A stretch of 42,595 nt of DNA from Leptospira bandrabouensis (GTDB taxonomy: Bacteria; Spirochaetota; Leptospiria; Leptospirales; Leptospiraceae), in NCBI RefSeq assembly GCF_004770905.1, contig NZ_RQHT01000011.1:1-42595 (forward strand), read 5' to 3'. This document shows positions 15,960 to 22,716 of this stretch, piece by piece (the stretch's first letter is position 1; the number at the start of each line of letters is the position of its first letter). The notes under the pieces were generated by a model. It was not told the DNA's origin. It was given only the letters and a program-made list of their open reading frames with translations, and searched no databases. The position numbers were made by a program, and so were the translations under genes.

Positions 15960-16346
15960 ATGACCAATGTTCGCCATAGAATTAAAGAAGTCTTAGCTGA
16001 ATTAAAAGCGGAGGGACATCGCCAAACGCAAATTGCAGAAAGTTTAGGCATAACTCAAGCCTCTGTGAGTAGTTATTCTAGAGGCGAGCATGACGTTTCG
16101 ATTCCTGTCGCGATGTTATTTGAGGCTAATTACGGTTACAGGAAAGATTGGATTTTAAACGGCGAACTTCCGAAGAAAGTAGATTCGAAAAACCAACTCG
16201 CCGAGGTCGCCAGGATCGCAAAACAGGGAAGAGATTTAGATTCTATTCCTGAAATTAGAGATCTTCTTCCAGATATTAAAAAACTGAAAGAAGAAGATTA
16301 CAATGTACTTGTAACGACGATTAGAAGGTTTCTAGGGAAGAAATAA
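15960..16346 (+). CDS. CI-like phage repressor (XRE-type)
   Basis: 128 aa, the only plus-strand gene of the immunity region and divergent from the Cro-like gene. The HTH is at residues about 22-42 (QTQIAESLGITQASVSSYSRG). The C-terminal part is helical and short, without a recognisable LexA-type Ser/Lys protease domain, so induction may not use RecA-driven cleavage. AGGTGAG lies 11 bases upstream of the ATG. The gene ends directly at the stop of the convergent lipoprotein gene. Confidence 0.8.
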   Translation: MTNVRHRIKEVLAELKAEGHRQTQIAESLGITQASVSSYSRGEHDVSIPVAMLFEANYGYRKDWILNGELPKKVDSKNQLAEVARIAKQGRDLDSIPEIRDLLPDIKKLKEEDYNVLVTTIRRFLGKK

Positions 16347-17021
16347 TTACTTATAAGTTGCGTTGATTTTCTTTTTCTTTAAGTAAACTGCTCCGACAGA
16401 TTTCTTAATTAATTCATCGGAAAAGTGTTTTACTAAAGGCTTCCAAGTGTTCCATGAATATCTGAAATCTTCCCCGGAAAATTCTTCTTTATTACATTTG
16501 TCACCGTTTAACGGAGTTTTTGAAATCCCAAAAATTAAAACTACATCGGAATTAATTGTATTATCGAATGAAAACTTGATATTTCCATTTCCTTTACAAA
16601 AGGAAAAATCCATACTCATAGGAATTTGACAAACTTCCTTTCGGAACTCATCATTATTCTTTTTTGCCTTAATTGCCCATTCATCAAATTTGTTTAAGCA
16701 ATTATAAAGTTCATTTCTGGAATTGTCGTCAAAACTAATGGAAAAAACTGTAGCATTATAAAGTAGAAAAGTAGTTAAATGCACTTCTCCATTATGAATG
16801 TAGTAACTTAGACTAGTTTGTATTTTTTCATATGGATTAATAGTACTAAAATTGCTACTAACGAAAACAATTGATTCTTCAAGCGACAATGAAGCCGCAT
16901 CTTCTTCCGTCCCCCAGACAGCCGAGTTTCGAACTTTTTCTTTTTTGGCCTCGGTTTTCTTTATATCGGAAGAGGAAACAGCACAGTTAAAGAGTAGCGC
17001 GAGTATGGTGATATATCTCAT
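16347..17021 (-). CDS. Putative lipoprotein, moron candidate
   Basis: 224 aa. A short signal peptide ends in LLFNC with the lipidated cysteine at 13, a spirochaete-like lipobox, followed by a Ser/Lys-rich linker. The mature part is beta-rich with four further cysteines. It is convergent with the repressor gene and outside the early operon, so it could be expressed in the lysogen and alter the host surface. No family is recognised. Upstream is the 17022-17160 spacer with the palindrome at 17118-17139. Confidence 0.65.
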   Translation of the reverse strand: MRYITILALLFNCAVSSSDIKKTEAKKEKVRNSAVWGTEEDAASLSLEESIVFVSSNFSTINPYEKIQTSLSYYIHNGEVHLTTFLLYNATVFSISFDDNSRNELYNCLNKFDEWAIKAKKNNDEFRKEVCQIPMSMDFSFCKGNGNIKFSFDNTINSDVVLIFGISKTPLNGDKCNKEEFSGEDFRYSWNTWKPLVKHFSDELIKKSVGAVYLKKKKINATYK

Positions 17022-17117
17022 GGGACAAATCTGGCGAATTAGAAGAATTTAATAAACCATTTTATGACTTTATTCCGGTGGTCCAGTGCACACCCCTACC
17101 CTACCGAAAAAGTCTGC

Positions 17118-17139
17118 CAAACAACCACGTGGTTGTTTG
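17118..17139. terminator. Perfect 22-bp palindrome downstream of the DUF5131 gene
   Basis: CAAACAACCAC is followed directly by its exact complement. It lies 22 bases after the DUF5131 stop and may end that transcript, though the following run (GCAGACTTTTTC) is only modestly U-rich. The 11-mer CCAAACAACCA at 17117-17127 recurs at 18027-18037 on the other side of the gene. Confidence 0.45.
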
Positions 17140-17160
17140 CCGGATTTATGATGGATTCTC

Positions 17161-17892
17161 TTATGCCACGTTCTGGCGAAATTCAGAACTTTTATAAGTT
17201 TTAGGCATCTGGTTATATTCTTTTCCACGAAGTAATCGCCCAGTATTCTTTTTCCTAACGCCACCCCATTGTTTAAAGAAGAACGGTATTTTTTTCAAAG
17301 AGCATAGTTTTCTAATTTCGATCGCCCATTCCTCTTTCATCGGCCGGGCATTTGGGCCAGATTCTCCACCCAAAATCACCCAATCAATTCCATCTAAATT
17401 TATATCAGAAACACTCTCAAGGAGTGGCTCGATTGATAAAAACTTTGTCTTAGCATCTGATTGAATAAGAGGAAGTAATCGTTTGTATGCTAATTTATTT
17501 TCAATCGTTACTCCCATCCAGATGTTAGAAGTCCAGTTGATTTTTTTATTTAATTCCTTTAATCTTTCAGGTCGTTTCGTAAGAACTTGAAAAGTATGTC
17601 TCGGACTGTTATTCATCACTTTGAAAATTTTTAATATAAAATCATCCGGGATATCCTTATGAAAAATATCACTCATCGAATTCACAAAATATAAGGTCGG
17701 AGTTTTCTTTTTAATAGGCAATTCCAGTCTGTTTGGATGTAGCTTCACTTCAGAGAATGCGCCCCAAATACTCTCAAACCGGTTTGTCAGTGTTTCCGCA
17801 TAACAATGTTTACATCCAGCACTTATCTTCGTGCACCCCGTGACGGGGTTCCAGGTTGATTCAGTCCATTCAATTTTTGAGTTTATTGCCAT
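17161..17892 (-). CDS. DUF5131 (phage Gp37/Gp68) family three-Cys protein
   Basis: 243 aa. The N-terminus [13 protein letters not shown] is followed by C20-x6-C27-x2-C30, the three-Cys motif of this radical-SAM-like family, and a later [13 protein letters not shown] segment also typical of it. Members are carried by many phages and mobile elements and their biochemical role is unsettled. In other genomes the gene is often paired with the three-Cys-motif partner TcmP; here only a frameshifted start of such a gene remains just upstream (17883-18019). The ATG at 17892 has AGGGA six bases upstream. The sequence is intact. Confidence 0.85.
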   Translation of the reverse strand: MAINSKIEWTESTWNPVTGCTKISAGCKHCYAETLTNRFESIWGAFSEVKLHPNRLELPIKKKTPTLYFVNSMSDIFHKDIPDDFILKIFKVMNNSPRHTFQVLTKRPERLKELNKKINWTSNIWMGVTIENKLAYKRLLPLIQSDAKTKFLSIEPLLESVSDINLDGIDWVILGGESGPNARPMKEEWAIEIRKLCSLKKIPFFFKQWGGVRKKNTGRLLRGKEYNQMPKTYKSSEFRQNVA

Positions 17893-18019
17893 TGGTAATC
17901 CCTATATTTATTAAATATATCGCTCACTATTTTATCAGCTGTTTTTTTAGAATTTCGATCTTAAGTTCAGACCAATATCCAATTTCATCTAATTCAAACC
18001 CTAGATTTTCTTTGTTCAT
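17883..18019 (-). pseudogene. Frameshifted remnant resembling the N-terminus of TcmP (three-Cys-motif partner)
   Basis: An ATG at 18019 with GGAAG upstream opens MNKENLGFELDEIGYW followed by SELKIEILKK, which resembles the first residues of TcmP proteins (a WSE.KL.I..KY pattern). The frame ends at a TAG at 17927. Shifting -1 at the run of seven A (plus-strand T 17942-17948) continues as [19 protein letters not shown] and ends on the DUF5131 start. The methyltransferase core of TcmP (YIDAFAGTG) is absent. It may be a deleted TcmP, or a short peptide in its own right. The family link is from memory. Confidence 0.45.
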
Positions 18020-18027
18020 TTTTCTTC

Positions 18028-18049
18028 CAAACAACCAAATGGCCGTTTG
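18028..18049 (-). promoter_or_regulatory. Hairpin upstream of the TcmP remnant, related to the 17118 palindrome
   Basis: On the minus strand CAAACGGCC, four bases, GGTTGTTTG form a 9-bp stem with two G-U pairs. The right arm repeats the CAAACAACC of the palindrome at 17118-17139, so the DUF5131 cassette is bracketed by related sequences. Confidence 0.4.
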
Positions 18050-18081
18050 ATTGAAATATCGACACCTTAGCCTAACTTCCA

Positions 18082-18101
18082 GTTATTTTATGCCAACTAA
18101 C
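18082..18101. repeat. Direct repeat bracketing the membrane-protein gene, left copy
   Basis: GTTATTTTATGCCAACTAAC matches 19151-19171 with one substitution and one extra base. The two copies are about 1.07 kb apart with the 299-aa gene between them, as expected for a recombined or inserted cassette. Confidence 0.6.
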
Positions 18102-18179
18102 TCGAGAAAGTGATATTTTCTACAATTATGACAGGAAAAATAGAACAAAGCACTAGGATGGTTTGAGGAATAACAAGCC

Positions 18180-18205
18180 CTCTCACCCACACTACCGAGT
18201 GAGAG
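18180..18205 (-). terminator. Hairpin downstream of the 299-aa gene
   Basis: CTCTCAC and GTGAGAG form a perfect 7-bp stem about 27 bases after the stop of the minus-strand gene. It lacks a clean U tract, so it may be a weak or Rho-assisted terminator. Confidence 0.35.
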
Positions 18206-18231
18206 TCTGGCCGAGGATAAGAACAAACGTT

Positions 18232-19131
18232 CTAGTATACTTTTTGAATTTGAACACTCGAAACTTCATATTTCTTTTTAGCTCGGTTATGCCTGCTAAC
18301 AATTGTGATGTCTGCATTCAAATTTCTCTTCCCTGCATGAAGTTTTTTAGCATCAACTTTTTCTTCCAAAACAAAGCGAATCCGTTTATCGATAATACCC
18401 GGAACTATACCTGCCCATACTGAATCAGTTCGATCACGATCGCTTGCAAATATTTCAATAGGTTGGTTTAGAAAAGTTTCAGTTTTTAAATCTGGAACAG
18501 GTGCAGTGTAATCAACCGGGGTTTCTTTTACGAATTCATTCGAAATAGTTAATCTAGGATCATTCTCAAATTCAATTGTTGCATTTTCATCATTTTTGGC
18601 TGGTTTCACAACACTGATCGCACTTTGAGCTAATTTCTTTTTATCACGATCTCCAATCGAATCTATAATTTTTGCAATATCATCGCCTGTAAAATTTACT
18701 CCCGAACCTATGTTTACTATATTATTGTTATATGCCTGAACATTCGTAGTAGGTTCGTTTTTCCCTACAAGCGAATACACAATCCCTCCACCAATTAAAG
18801 CACCTACCCCTATGGCGATTATTGATTTCACTGGTTTACTATCTTTGAAGATTTTTTGCAAAGTTTCTTTTGCACTTTCATAATTTTCCCTTCCCCCGCA
18901 AATCAATTCAATTAAAATTTCTTCTTTCAGGCTCCCGGACTGAATTGATTGAATAAAAATATTGATTTCGTTTACTTTGATATCTTGATATTGATGCTCT
19001 ATAAATGAAGGCGTTCTTTCTAGAATATCTTTGAGGCCTCTTAAGGACTCTAAAATTTCATCCAAAGGAACTGGACCTTTGGTCGTGTAATTAATTGAAT
19101 AATTGGTCTTCAGGGTAATTGAATCTGTCAT
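18232..19131 (-). CDS. Single-pass membrane protein of unknown function
   Basis: 299 aa. The N-terminal 100 residues form a mixed domain (KGPVPLDEILESLRGLKD, then NEINIFIQSIQSGSL). A clear transmembrane helix follows at 103-122 (SIIAIGVGALIGGGIVYSLV), and then a soluble C-terminal domain of about 175 residues. This plan, outside the phage core and in a repeat-bounded cassette, would suit a superinfection-exclusion or defence protein, but no family is recognised. It is probably co-transcribed with the 74-aa gene upstream. Confidence 0.65.
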   Translation of the reverse strand: MTDSITLKTNYSINYTTKGPVPLDEILESLRGLKDILERTPSFIEHQYQDIKVNEINIFIQSIQSGSLKEEILIELICGGRENYESAKETLQKIFKDSKPVKSIIAIGVGALIGGGIVYSLVGKNEPTTNVQAYNNNIVNIGSGVNFTGDDIAKIIDSIGDRDKKKLAQSAISVVKPAKNDENATIEFENDPRLTISNEFVKETPVDYTAPVPDLKTETFLNQPIEIFASDRDRTDSVWAGIVPGIIDKRIRFVLEEKVDAKKLHAGKRNLNADITIVSRHNRAKKKYEVSSVQIQKVY

Positions 19132-19150
19132 TAGATGCCACTTGTTACTG

Positions 19151-19171
19151 GTTATATTATCGCCAACTAAC
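19151..19171. repeat. Direct repeat bracketing the membrane-protein gene, right copy
   Basis: GTTATATTATCGCCAACTAAC, near-identical to 18082-18101, lying in the spacer between the 299-aa gene start and the end of the 74-aa gene. Confidence 0.6.
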
Positions 19172-19205
19172 CTCCAAATTGGACAAAAAAGAAATGATCT
19201 CCATA

Positions 19206-19400
19206 TTAATTATGTAAAATTCCTGAACTCATATTTTGAACTTCTTCCGTTTTTATTGCATTGTTTTGAAATAAAATTTGGATTTCGTAAATTTTTTCAT
19301 TAACCGATTTATCCGGCTCTTCCCCTTGTAGGATAACCTCTCTTAGAAGGTCTAAAAGTATTTTTTCTATCTGTTTCTCAACCAACACAAAAAACACCAT
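19206..19400 (-). CDS. Small hypothetical protein upstream of the membrane protein
   Basis: 64 aa from the ATG at 19400 (MVFFVLVEKQIEKILLD); an ATG at 19430 would add ten residues but lies inside a palindrome. It is helical with a short hydrophobic N-terminus. No ribosome-binding sequence precedes it, and a short leader from a TATAGT-like -10 at 19422-19427 is possible. No family is recognised. Confidence 0.45.
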   Translation of the reverse strand: MVFFVLVEKQIEKILLDLLREVILQGEEPDKSVNEKIYEIQILFQNNAIKTEEVQNMSSGILHN

Positions 19401-19417
19401 ATCATGGAGGTGGGACA

Positions 19418-19443
19418 ATATACTATACATAAATATAGTATAT
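19418..19443. promoter_or_regulatory. Perfect 10-bp inverted repeat, candidate operator/promoter
   Basis: ATATACTATA, six bases, TATAGTATAT. It contains TATAGT/TATACT hexamers usable as -10 elements on either strand and lies right before the 74-aa/299-aa gene pair. A repressor binding here would control the cassette. Confidence 0.5.
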
Positions 19444-19493
19444 ATGTGACATAACTTAAATCTTTCTTGTATCCGAATTTAAATCATTTATTC

Positions 19494-19620
19494 AATCACA
19501 GATTCTAATGTTCTTATAATGATTCTTAAATAGTTCTTAATATGGTTCCGAAAAACCCTGGATATTTCAATTACAGACATTTAATTTTCAGCCTTTCTTA
19601 AATTACAGAAATTGAATTTT
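19494..19620. repeat. Candidate centromere (parS-like) repeat region upstream of the mqsRA-par operon
   Basis: Within a 348-base gene-free stretch (19431-19778), TTCTTA occurs at 19511, 19523, 19534 and 19595, the first three spaced 11-12 bases, one helical turn. A 20-base unit AATTACAGAnATTnAATTTT occurs at 19569-19588 and 19601-19620 (18 of 20 identical), with a decayed AATCACAGA at 19494. Phased repeats just upstream of a par operon are the usual form of a partition site. Confidence 0.45.
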
Positions 19621-19707
19621 TCCACTACATAAAATCTTGTAATGGAAAAATAGGGGGATTTTCAACTAGTAGATGTATGGCCGAAATTGAAACTCCCCTA
19701 CCCTATT
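19620..19707. repeat. Two consecutive inverted repeats before mqsR
   Basis: TTCCACTAC (19620-19628) with GTAATGGAA (19639-19647), and AATAGGG..GGA..TTTCAA (19649-19664) with TTGAAA..TCC..CCCTATT (19687-19707). The second has one mismatch and a four-base bulge. They may be toxin-antitoxin operators or terminators of minus-strand transcripts. CCCCTACCCTA in the second repeats a sequence at 17093-17103. Confidence 0.35.
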
Positions 19708-19743
19708 CATTTACAAAAAAGTGATTTTAAGTTATTTATTTTG

Positions 19744-19771
19744 TTGACACGGAAACATTTTAAAATAAAAA
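19744..19771 (+). promoter_or_regulatory. Promoter of the mqsRA-par operon
   Basis: A perfect -35 TTGACA (19744-19749) is followed by a 16-base spacer and TAAAAA (19766-19771). Transcription would begin almost at the MqsR ATG (19779), giving a leaderless or near-leaderless mRNA, in line with the absence of a ribosome-binding sequence there. Confidence 0.5.
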
Positions 19772-19778
19772 TAAATGT

Positions 19779-20069
19779 ATGAACGCGACTTACTCCTTAG
19801 CAAAAATTAAAGAACTTCTTGCTAAGGGAGATTACCGAATCACTTTTTCTGCAATTCAATCTGCAAAAGATGATTTCGGTCTTCTTGAAAGCGAAATCGT
19901 TTCGGAAGTTGCTAAGCTAGATTCAACGTTTTTCTACAAAACGATGGAAGCTCAAAAAGCTTCTGGTCTTTGGCAGGATGTTTACAGAATGCAAGTTAAA
20001 GGCATCGAAGCTTATATTAAATTACAAATTAATAAAGATGCGATCATAATTTCGTTCAAAAAAAAGTAG
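19779..20069 (+). CDS. mqsR: MqsR-family toxin (mRNA interferase)
   Basis: 96 aa, close to the 98 aa of E. coli MqsR. The family pattern is visible throughout: YSLAKIKELLAKGDYRIT, then AKDDFGLLESEIVSEVAKLDS, LWQDVYRMQVKGIEAYIKLQ and IIISFKKK at the end. MqsR is a RelE-fold ribonuclease that cuts mRNA, classically at GC-containing sites, and is neutralised by MqsA. The toxin-first gene order is kept. On this element it would act as a post-segregational killer. Confidence 0.93.
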   Translation: MNATYSLAKIKELLAKGDYRITFSAIQSAKDDFGLLESEIVSEVAKLDSTFFYKTMEAQKASGLWQDVYRMQVKGIEAYIKLQINKDAIIISFKKK

Positions 20070-20078
20070 GAGTTCAAA

Positions 20079-20519
20079 ATGGCAAAGGACAAGAAATGGG
20101 TAGATTGCCCGGTTTGTGGTTCTGCAGGATCAATGGTATTGGAAACAAATAAAACATTCGAATCCAATATTAAGGATCTTGGAAAAATTAAAGTTACCGG
20201 ATTAACTGGATACTTTTGCAAAGTCTGCAAAGACGGTTTTTTTAACCGAACTTCAGCCAATAAGATTGAGGAAGCGCACATGAGACTTAAAGCCGAAATT
20301 GAATCAAGCAAAGTCCATGTTAGCGAAGTGGTCCATGTTAGAGAAGTTACAAAAATTCTTCATAATTCGAGACAGGATGCCTACCGCCTAATGAAAACTG
20401 GTAAACTCCCTTATGTTTTGGTGGCTGGCGAAATACATCCTTATCGTCGAACAATTGAGGAAGCGAAGAAGAAATTGATTGTAGGCAAAAGCCAAAAGAG
20501 AAAATTACAGTATAAATGA
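20079..20519 (+). CDS. mqsA: MqsA-family antitoxin
   Basis: 146 aa. An N-terminal zinc site uses C10-x2-C13 and C47-x2-C50 (CPVC and CKVC), the MqsA toxin-binding domain. The C-terminal domain (VTKILHNSRQDAYRLMKTGKL) is a helix-turn-helix type DNA-binding region that should autoregulate the operon. It starts nine bases after mqsR with AGGAG upstream, and its stop overlaps the parA start (ATGA). The DNA-binding half looks more like an excisionase/MerR-type helix than the XRE type of E. coli MqsA. Confidence 0.85.
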   Translation: MAKDKKWVDCPVCGSAGSMVLETNKTFESNIKDLGKIKVTGLTGYFCKVCKDGFFNRTSANKIEEAHMRLKAEIESSKVHVSEVVHVREVTKILHNSRQDAYRLMKTGKLPYVLVAGEIHPYRRTIEEAKKKLIVGKSQKRKLQYK

Positions 20520-21238
20520 AAATCATCACTGTCTCTTCTCTTAAGGGTGGCGTCGGGAAAACAACTCTCTCTATTTATTTGGGACAGGCATTATCAAAAC
20601 TCTACCCAAAATCTAAAATACTTCAAATAGATTTGGATCATAATAACAACCTGACAGATTATTACTTACGAGACGAACCAGTAGATCTCATCGAAGGTAA
20701 CTCAATTGCGAAATATCTAACTGGTGTAAAAGATATTGATTCAATCATTACTTCTACTGCATTCAAAAATATTTTCATTATCCCTGCGACACCTAAACTT
20801 TCAAAAACTGCAGTCGGCCTCTCATGGGATGCCGGTTTAATTACGCGCTTCAGAAAGCATTTAAGAAACCTAAATTTTGATTACATCATCATAGATACTC
20901 CACCTGCGCTTTGCTTAGAATTAAATTTAGGAATTCATGCTTCAGATATTGTTTTAAGCCCAATTGGATTTTCCAGATGGAACATACAAGGCTTCCAAGA
21001 GATTGAAGATGTTGTTATTAATTCAAACGAATCCCTAGAGAATGGAAAAATCAAAATTCTCCCAGTAAGAACAATGGTATCAGAAAAAAAATCTGACAAA
21101 CTTGAAGAACTCCAAATTACCTTTGCAAAAACATTTATTCCGAAAAGTGAATCAATAGCAAGTGCGGTCGACCAAGGTAAGCCTTTAACAGAAAAGAATT
21201 CAATCTTCTTTGAACAGCTTGCGAAGGAGATAAAATAG
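20516..21238 (+). CDS. parA: ParA-family partition ATPase
   Basis: 240 aa. The deviant Walker A motif KGGVGKTT is at residues 10-17, IDLDHNNNLT follows as the A' region, and DYIIIDTPPAL is Walker B. There is no N-terminal HTH, so this is a short type Ib-like or Soj-like ParA, and autoregulation would fall to another protein, plausibly MqsA. ParA positions plasmid copies before division. It overlaps mqsA and is directly followed by the 179-aa gene. Confidence 0.93.
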   Translation: MKIITVSSLKGGVGKTTLSIYLGQALSKLYPKSKILQIDLDHNNNLTDYYLRDEPVDLIEGNSIAKYLTGVKDIDSIITSTAFKNIFIIPATPKLSKTAVGLSWDAGLITRFRKHLRNLNFDYIIIDTPPALCLELNLGIHASDIVLSPIGFSRWNIQGFQEIEDVVINSNESLENGKIKILPVRTMVSEKKSDKLEELQITFAKTFIPKSESIASAVDQGKPLTEKNSIFFEQLAKEIK

Positions 21239-21778
21239 ATGGGACGATTTGATTCACTGGGGGCCAAAAGACCTGGTTCACAGAAAGAAAATTTACCTAC
21301 TAATAAATCAGACCAAACCGTAAAAAGAATAATTGAGCTGCATGAATCGATTATTGGCGGAATGCGAAATGTTCTACAAAATGCAATGGTGCTTGGAGAA
21401 GAGCTTTCAATTATTAAAGAAAAGCTTGGGCACGGGAATTGGTTACCCTGGATAGAGCAAAACGTTCCGTTTTCAGAAAGGTCAGCTAGAAACTATATCA
21501 ACATTTACAAAAACAAAGAATTGCTAAATCGGCAACCGGTTGCCGATTTGAAATCTGCGATAAAATTTCTTTCAGAAGGATCACAAGACGAAAAAGAAAT
21601 TAATCCGAAAGAAAACCAGGACCCAAAGATACTCTATAAAAAATTTAGGAACGGTGATCGATTAAGCCCAAAAGACAAATTTGCATTAAAAGAATTTCTC
21701 GGGAATGAGAAACAAAAAATACTGGAAATAGCTAAGAAAAAAATAATGGCTATTGAAGAAGATATCGCGTCTCTTTGA
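21239..21778 (+). CDS. DUF3102-like DNA-binding protein, probable ParA partner
   Basis: 179 aa starting on the base after parA stops. Residues about 64-90 (GHGNWLPWIEQNVPFSERSARNYINIYKN) match the helix-turn-helix-like core seen in DUF3102 and ParB-like proteins. The C-terminal 70 residues are charged and helical. Its position makes it the likely ParB substitute, binding the upstream repeats. No ParB nuclease-like N-domain is present. Confidence 0.65.
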   Translation: MGRFDSLGAKRPGSQKENLPTNKSDQTVKRIIELHESIIGGMRNVLQNAMVLGEELSIIKEKLGHGNWLPWIEQNVPFSERSARNYINIYKNKELLNRQPVADLKSAIKFLSEGSQDEKEINPKENQDPKILYKKFRNGDRLSPKDKFALKEFLGNEKQKILEIAKKKIMAIEEDIASL

Positions 21779-21863
21779 AAATGAATTCCTAATCTGAATA
21801 AATATTTCTAATTCCATAAAATTTTTCTTGTACCGAATTCGAATTCGTGCTACTTAGTACATG

Positions 21864-22037
21864 TTCAGTAAAGCTACCGAACCCGATGTCGGGAACTGAG
21901 AAGCCCGGCATCACAACCCTCCAAACCAATCCTGTTTATGTCACATTAAGTCCTTGACGAAATATGTCTCATTACTTAAACGTGTACCCGTCTAGATGCC
22001 CTAGGCTCGTGTCTCAGCACGATTTAGCTTTACTGGA
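21864..22037 (+). ncRNA. Candidate structured RNA with kissing hairpin loops upstream of the replication initiator
   Basis: TTCAGTAAAGCTA (21864-21876) pairs with TAGCTTTACTGGA (22025-22037) over 13 bp, closing a 148-base interior. Inside, GATGTCGGG (21885-21893) pairs with CCCGGCATC (21904-21912), loop AACTGAGAAG, and TCGTG (22007-22011) pairs with CACGA (22018-22022), loop TCTCAG. Loop 1 contains CTGAGA, the exact complement of the whole second loop. A further stem TTAAGT/ACTTAA (21946-21951/21974-21979) fills the middle. The two wobble pairs fit only plus-strand RNA. The position suggests control of replication-gene translation or an origin RNA. Confidence 0.6.
21938..21974. repeat. Short direct repeat in the replication leader
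   Basis: ATGTCACATTA (21938-21948) and ATGTCTCATTA (21964-21974) differ at one base and are 26 bases apart. Similar TTATGTC sequences occur at 19445-19453 (reverse) and 25186-25219. They may be binding sites or part of the RNA fold. Confidence 0.4.
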
Positions 22038-22053
22038 TCAACCAAAATGATCC
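22035..22053 (+). promoter_or_regulatory. Small hairpin competing with the 3' arm of the long stem
   Basis: GGATCA (22035-22040), seven bases, TGATCC (22048-22053). It shares bases 22035-22037 with the closing stem of the structured element, so the two folds are partly exclusive. It lies 45 bases before the GAGG of the initiator gene. Confidence 0.4.
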
Positions 22054-22106
22054 GCAAAAAAAACAAATGTTACGTGGCCGTAGGCATACCCACCTAAGAG
22101 GATCAG

Positions 22107-22676
22107 ATGCGGACAGGACTATGGATACCTGTAGAGATAGAGGTTTTGCCTTTAAATCTCACAGAAAAAGTATTACTTTCAGAAGTGGTTTCACTCGATA
22201 GGGCAGGGGAGTGCTTTGCCTCGAATGCACATTTTGCACAAATCCTAGGAGTAAGAGCAGATTCCATTTCGAGAATAATTTCCAAACTCAAAAAAATGGG
22301 ATACTTGAAACAGAAGAGTTTTGATGGCCGAAGACGGGTATTGATTCCGTTGAATATTGCATTTGAGCAAACCCAAATAGTAGGAAAGAACCAGGCATTA
22401 CAGTCAAAGCAGAAGATGGTAACATCCAAAAGCAGAGTAGGGGAGAGTGCCGAAGCTGCCATTGCAATTTCGCAACCTCCTATTAATATAGTACAATTAA
22501 AGAATAATGTACAAAAGAGTTGGGATGAATTTTTGGAATGGAGTAATGGAAGAGTAACACCCACTACATGGGACCTCATTTCAAAAGTAACAAAACCTGA
22601 AGAATTAAAAGGGCAAGCATTCCAAATATGGGAAAAATGGCAATTCAGCGACCGAATACATAATAATCCTTGCTAA
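22107..22676 (+). CDS. Winged-helix replication initiator-like protein
   Basis: 189 aa, ATG preceded by AAGAGGATCAG. Residues about 15-72 form a winged helix (LNLTEKVLLSEVVSL, then CFASNAHFAQILGVR, ISRIISKLKKMGYL), the HTH_36-like domain found in phage and plasmid replication initiators. A variable linker follows, and the C-terminal 45 residues (SWDEFLEWSNG, VTPTTWDLISKV) resemble small DnaD-like or replisome-contact regions. With parA nearby and no other replication gene in the window, this is the best candidate initiator. The upstream structured leader fits copy-number control. Confidence 0.6.
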   Translation: MRTGLWIPVEIEVLPLNLTEKVLLSEVVSLDRAGECFASNAHFAQILGVRADSISRIISKLKKMGYLKQKSFDGRRRVLIPLNIAFEQTQIVGKNQALQSKQKMVTSKSRVGESAEAAIAISQPPINIVQLKNNVQKSWDEFLEWSNGRVTPTTWDLISKVTKPEELKGQAFQIWEKWQFSDRIHNNPC

Positions 22677-22716
22677 CTAGTAGTTAGAAATCCAATATGC
22701 AAGTTAGGTTATAAGT

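Noticed and set aside
15960..16346. LexA-type self-cleaving repressor
   Set aside because: No Ala-Gly cleavage site or Ser/Lys dyad is visible and the protein is too short for that domain.
21781..22106. tRNA, tmRNA or group I intron
   Set aside because: No cloverleaf, no tRNA-like acceptor end and no intron core motif; the fold does not match any RNA class I can name.
22103..22579. 158-aa minus-strand frame opposite the initiator gene
   Set aside because: It is an antisense shadow of a gene with a recognisable winged helix and a good ribosome-binding site.
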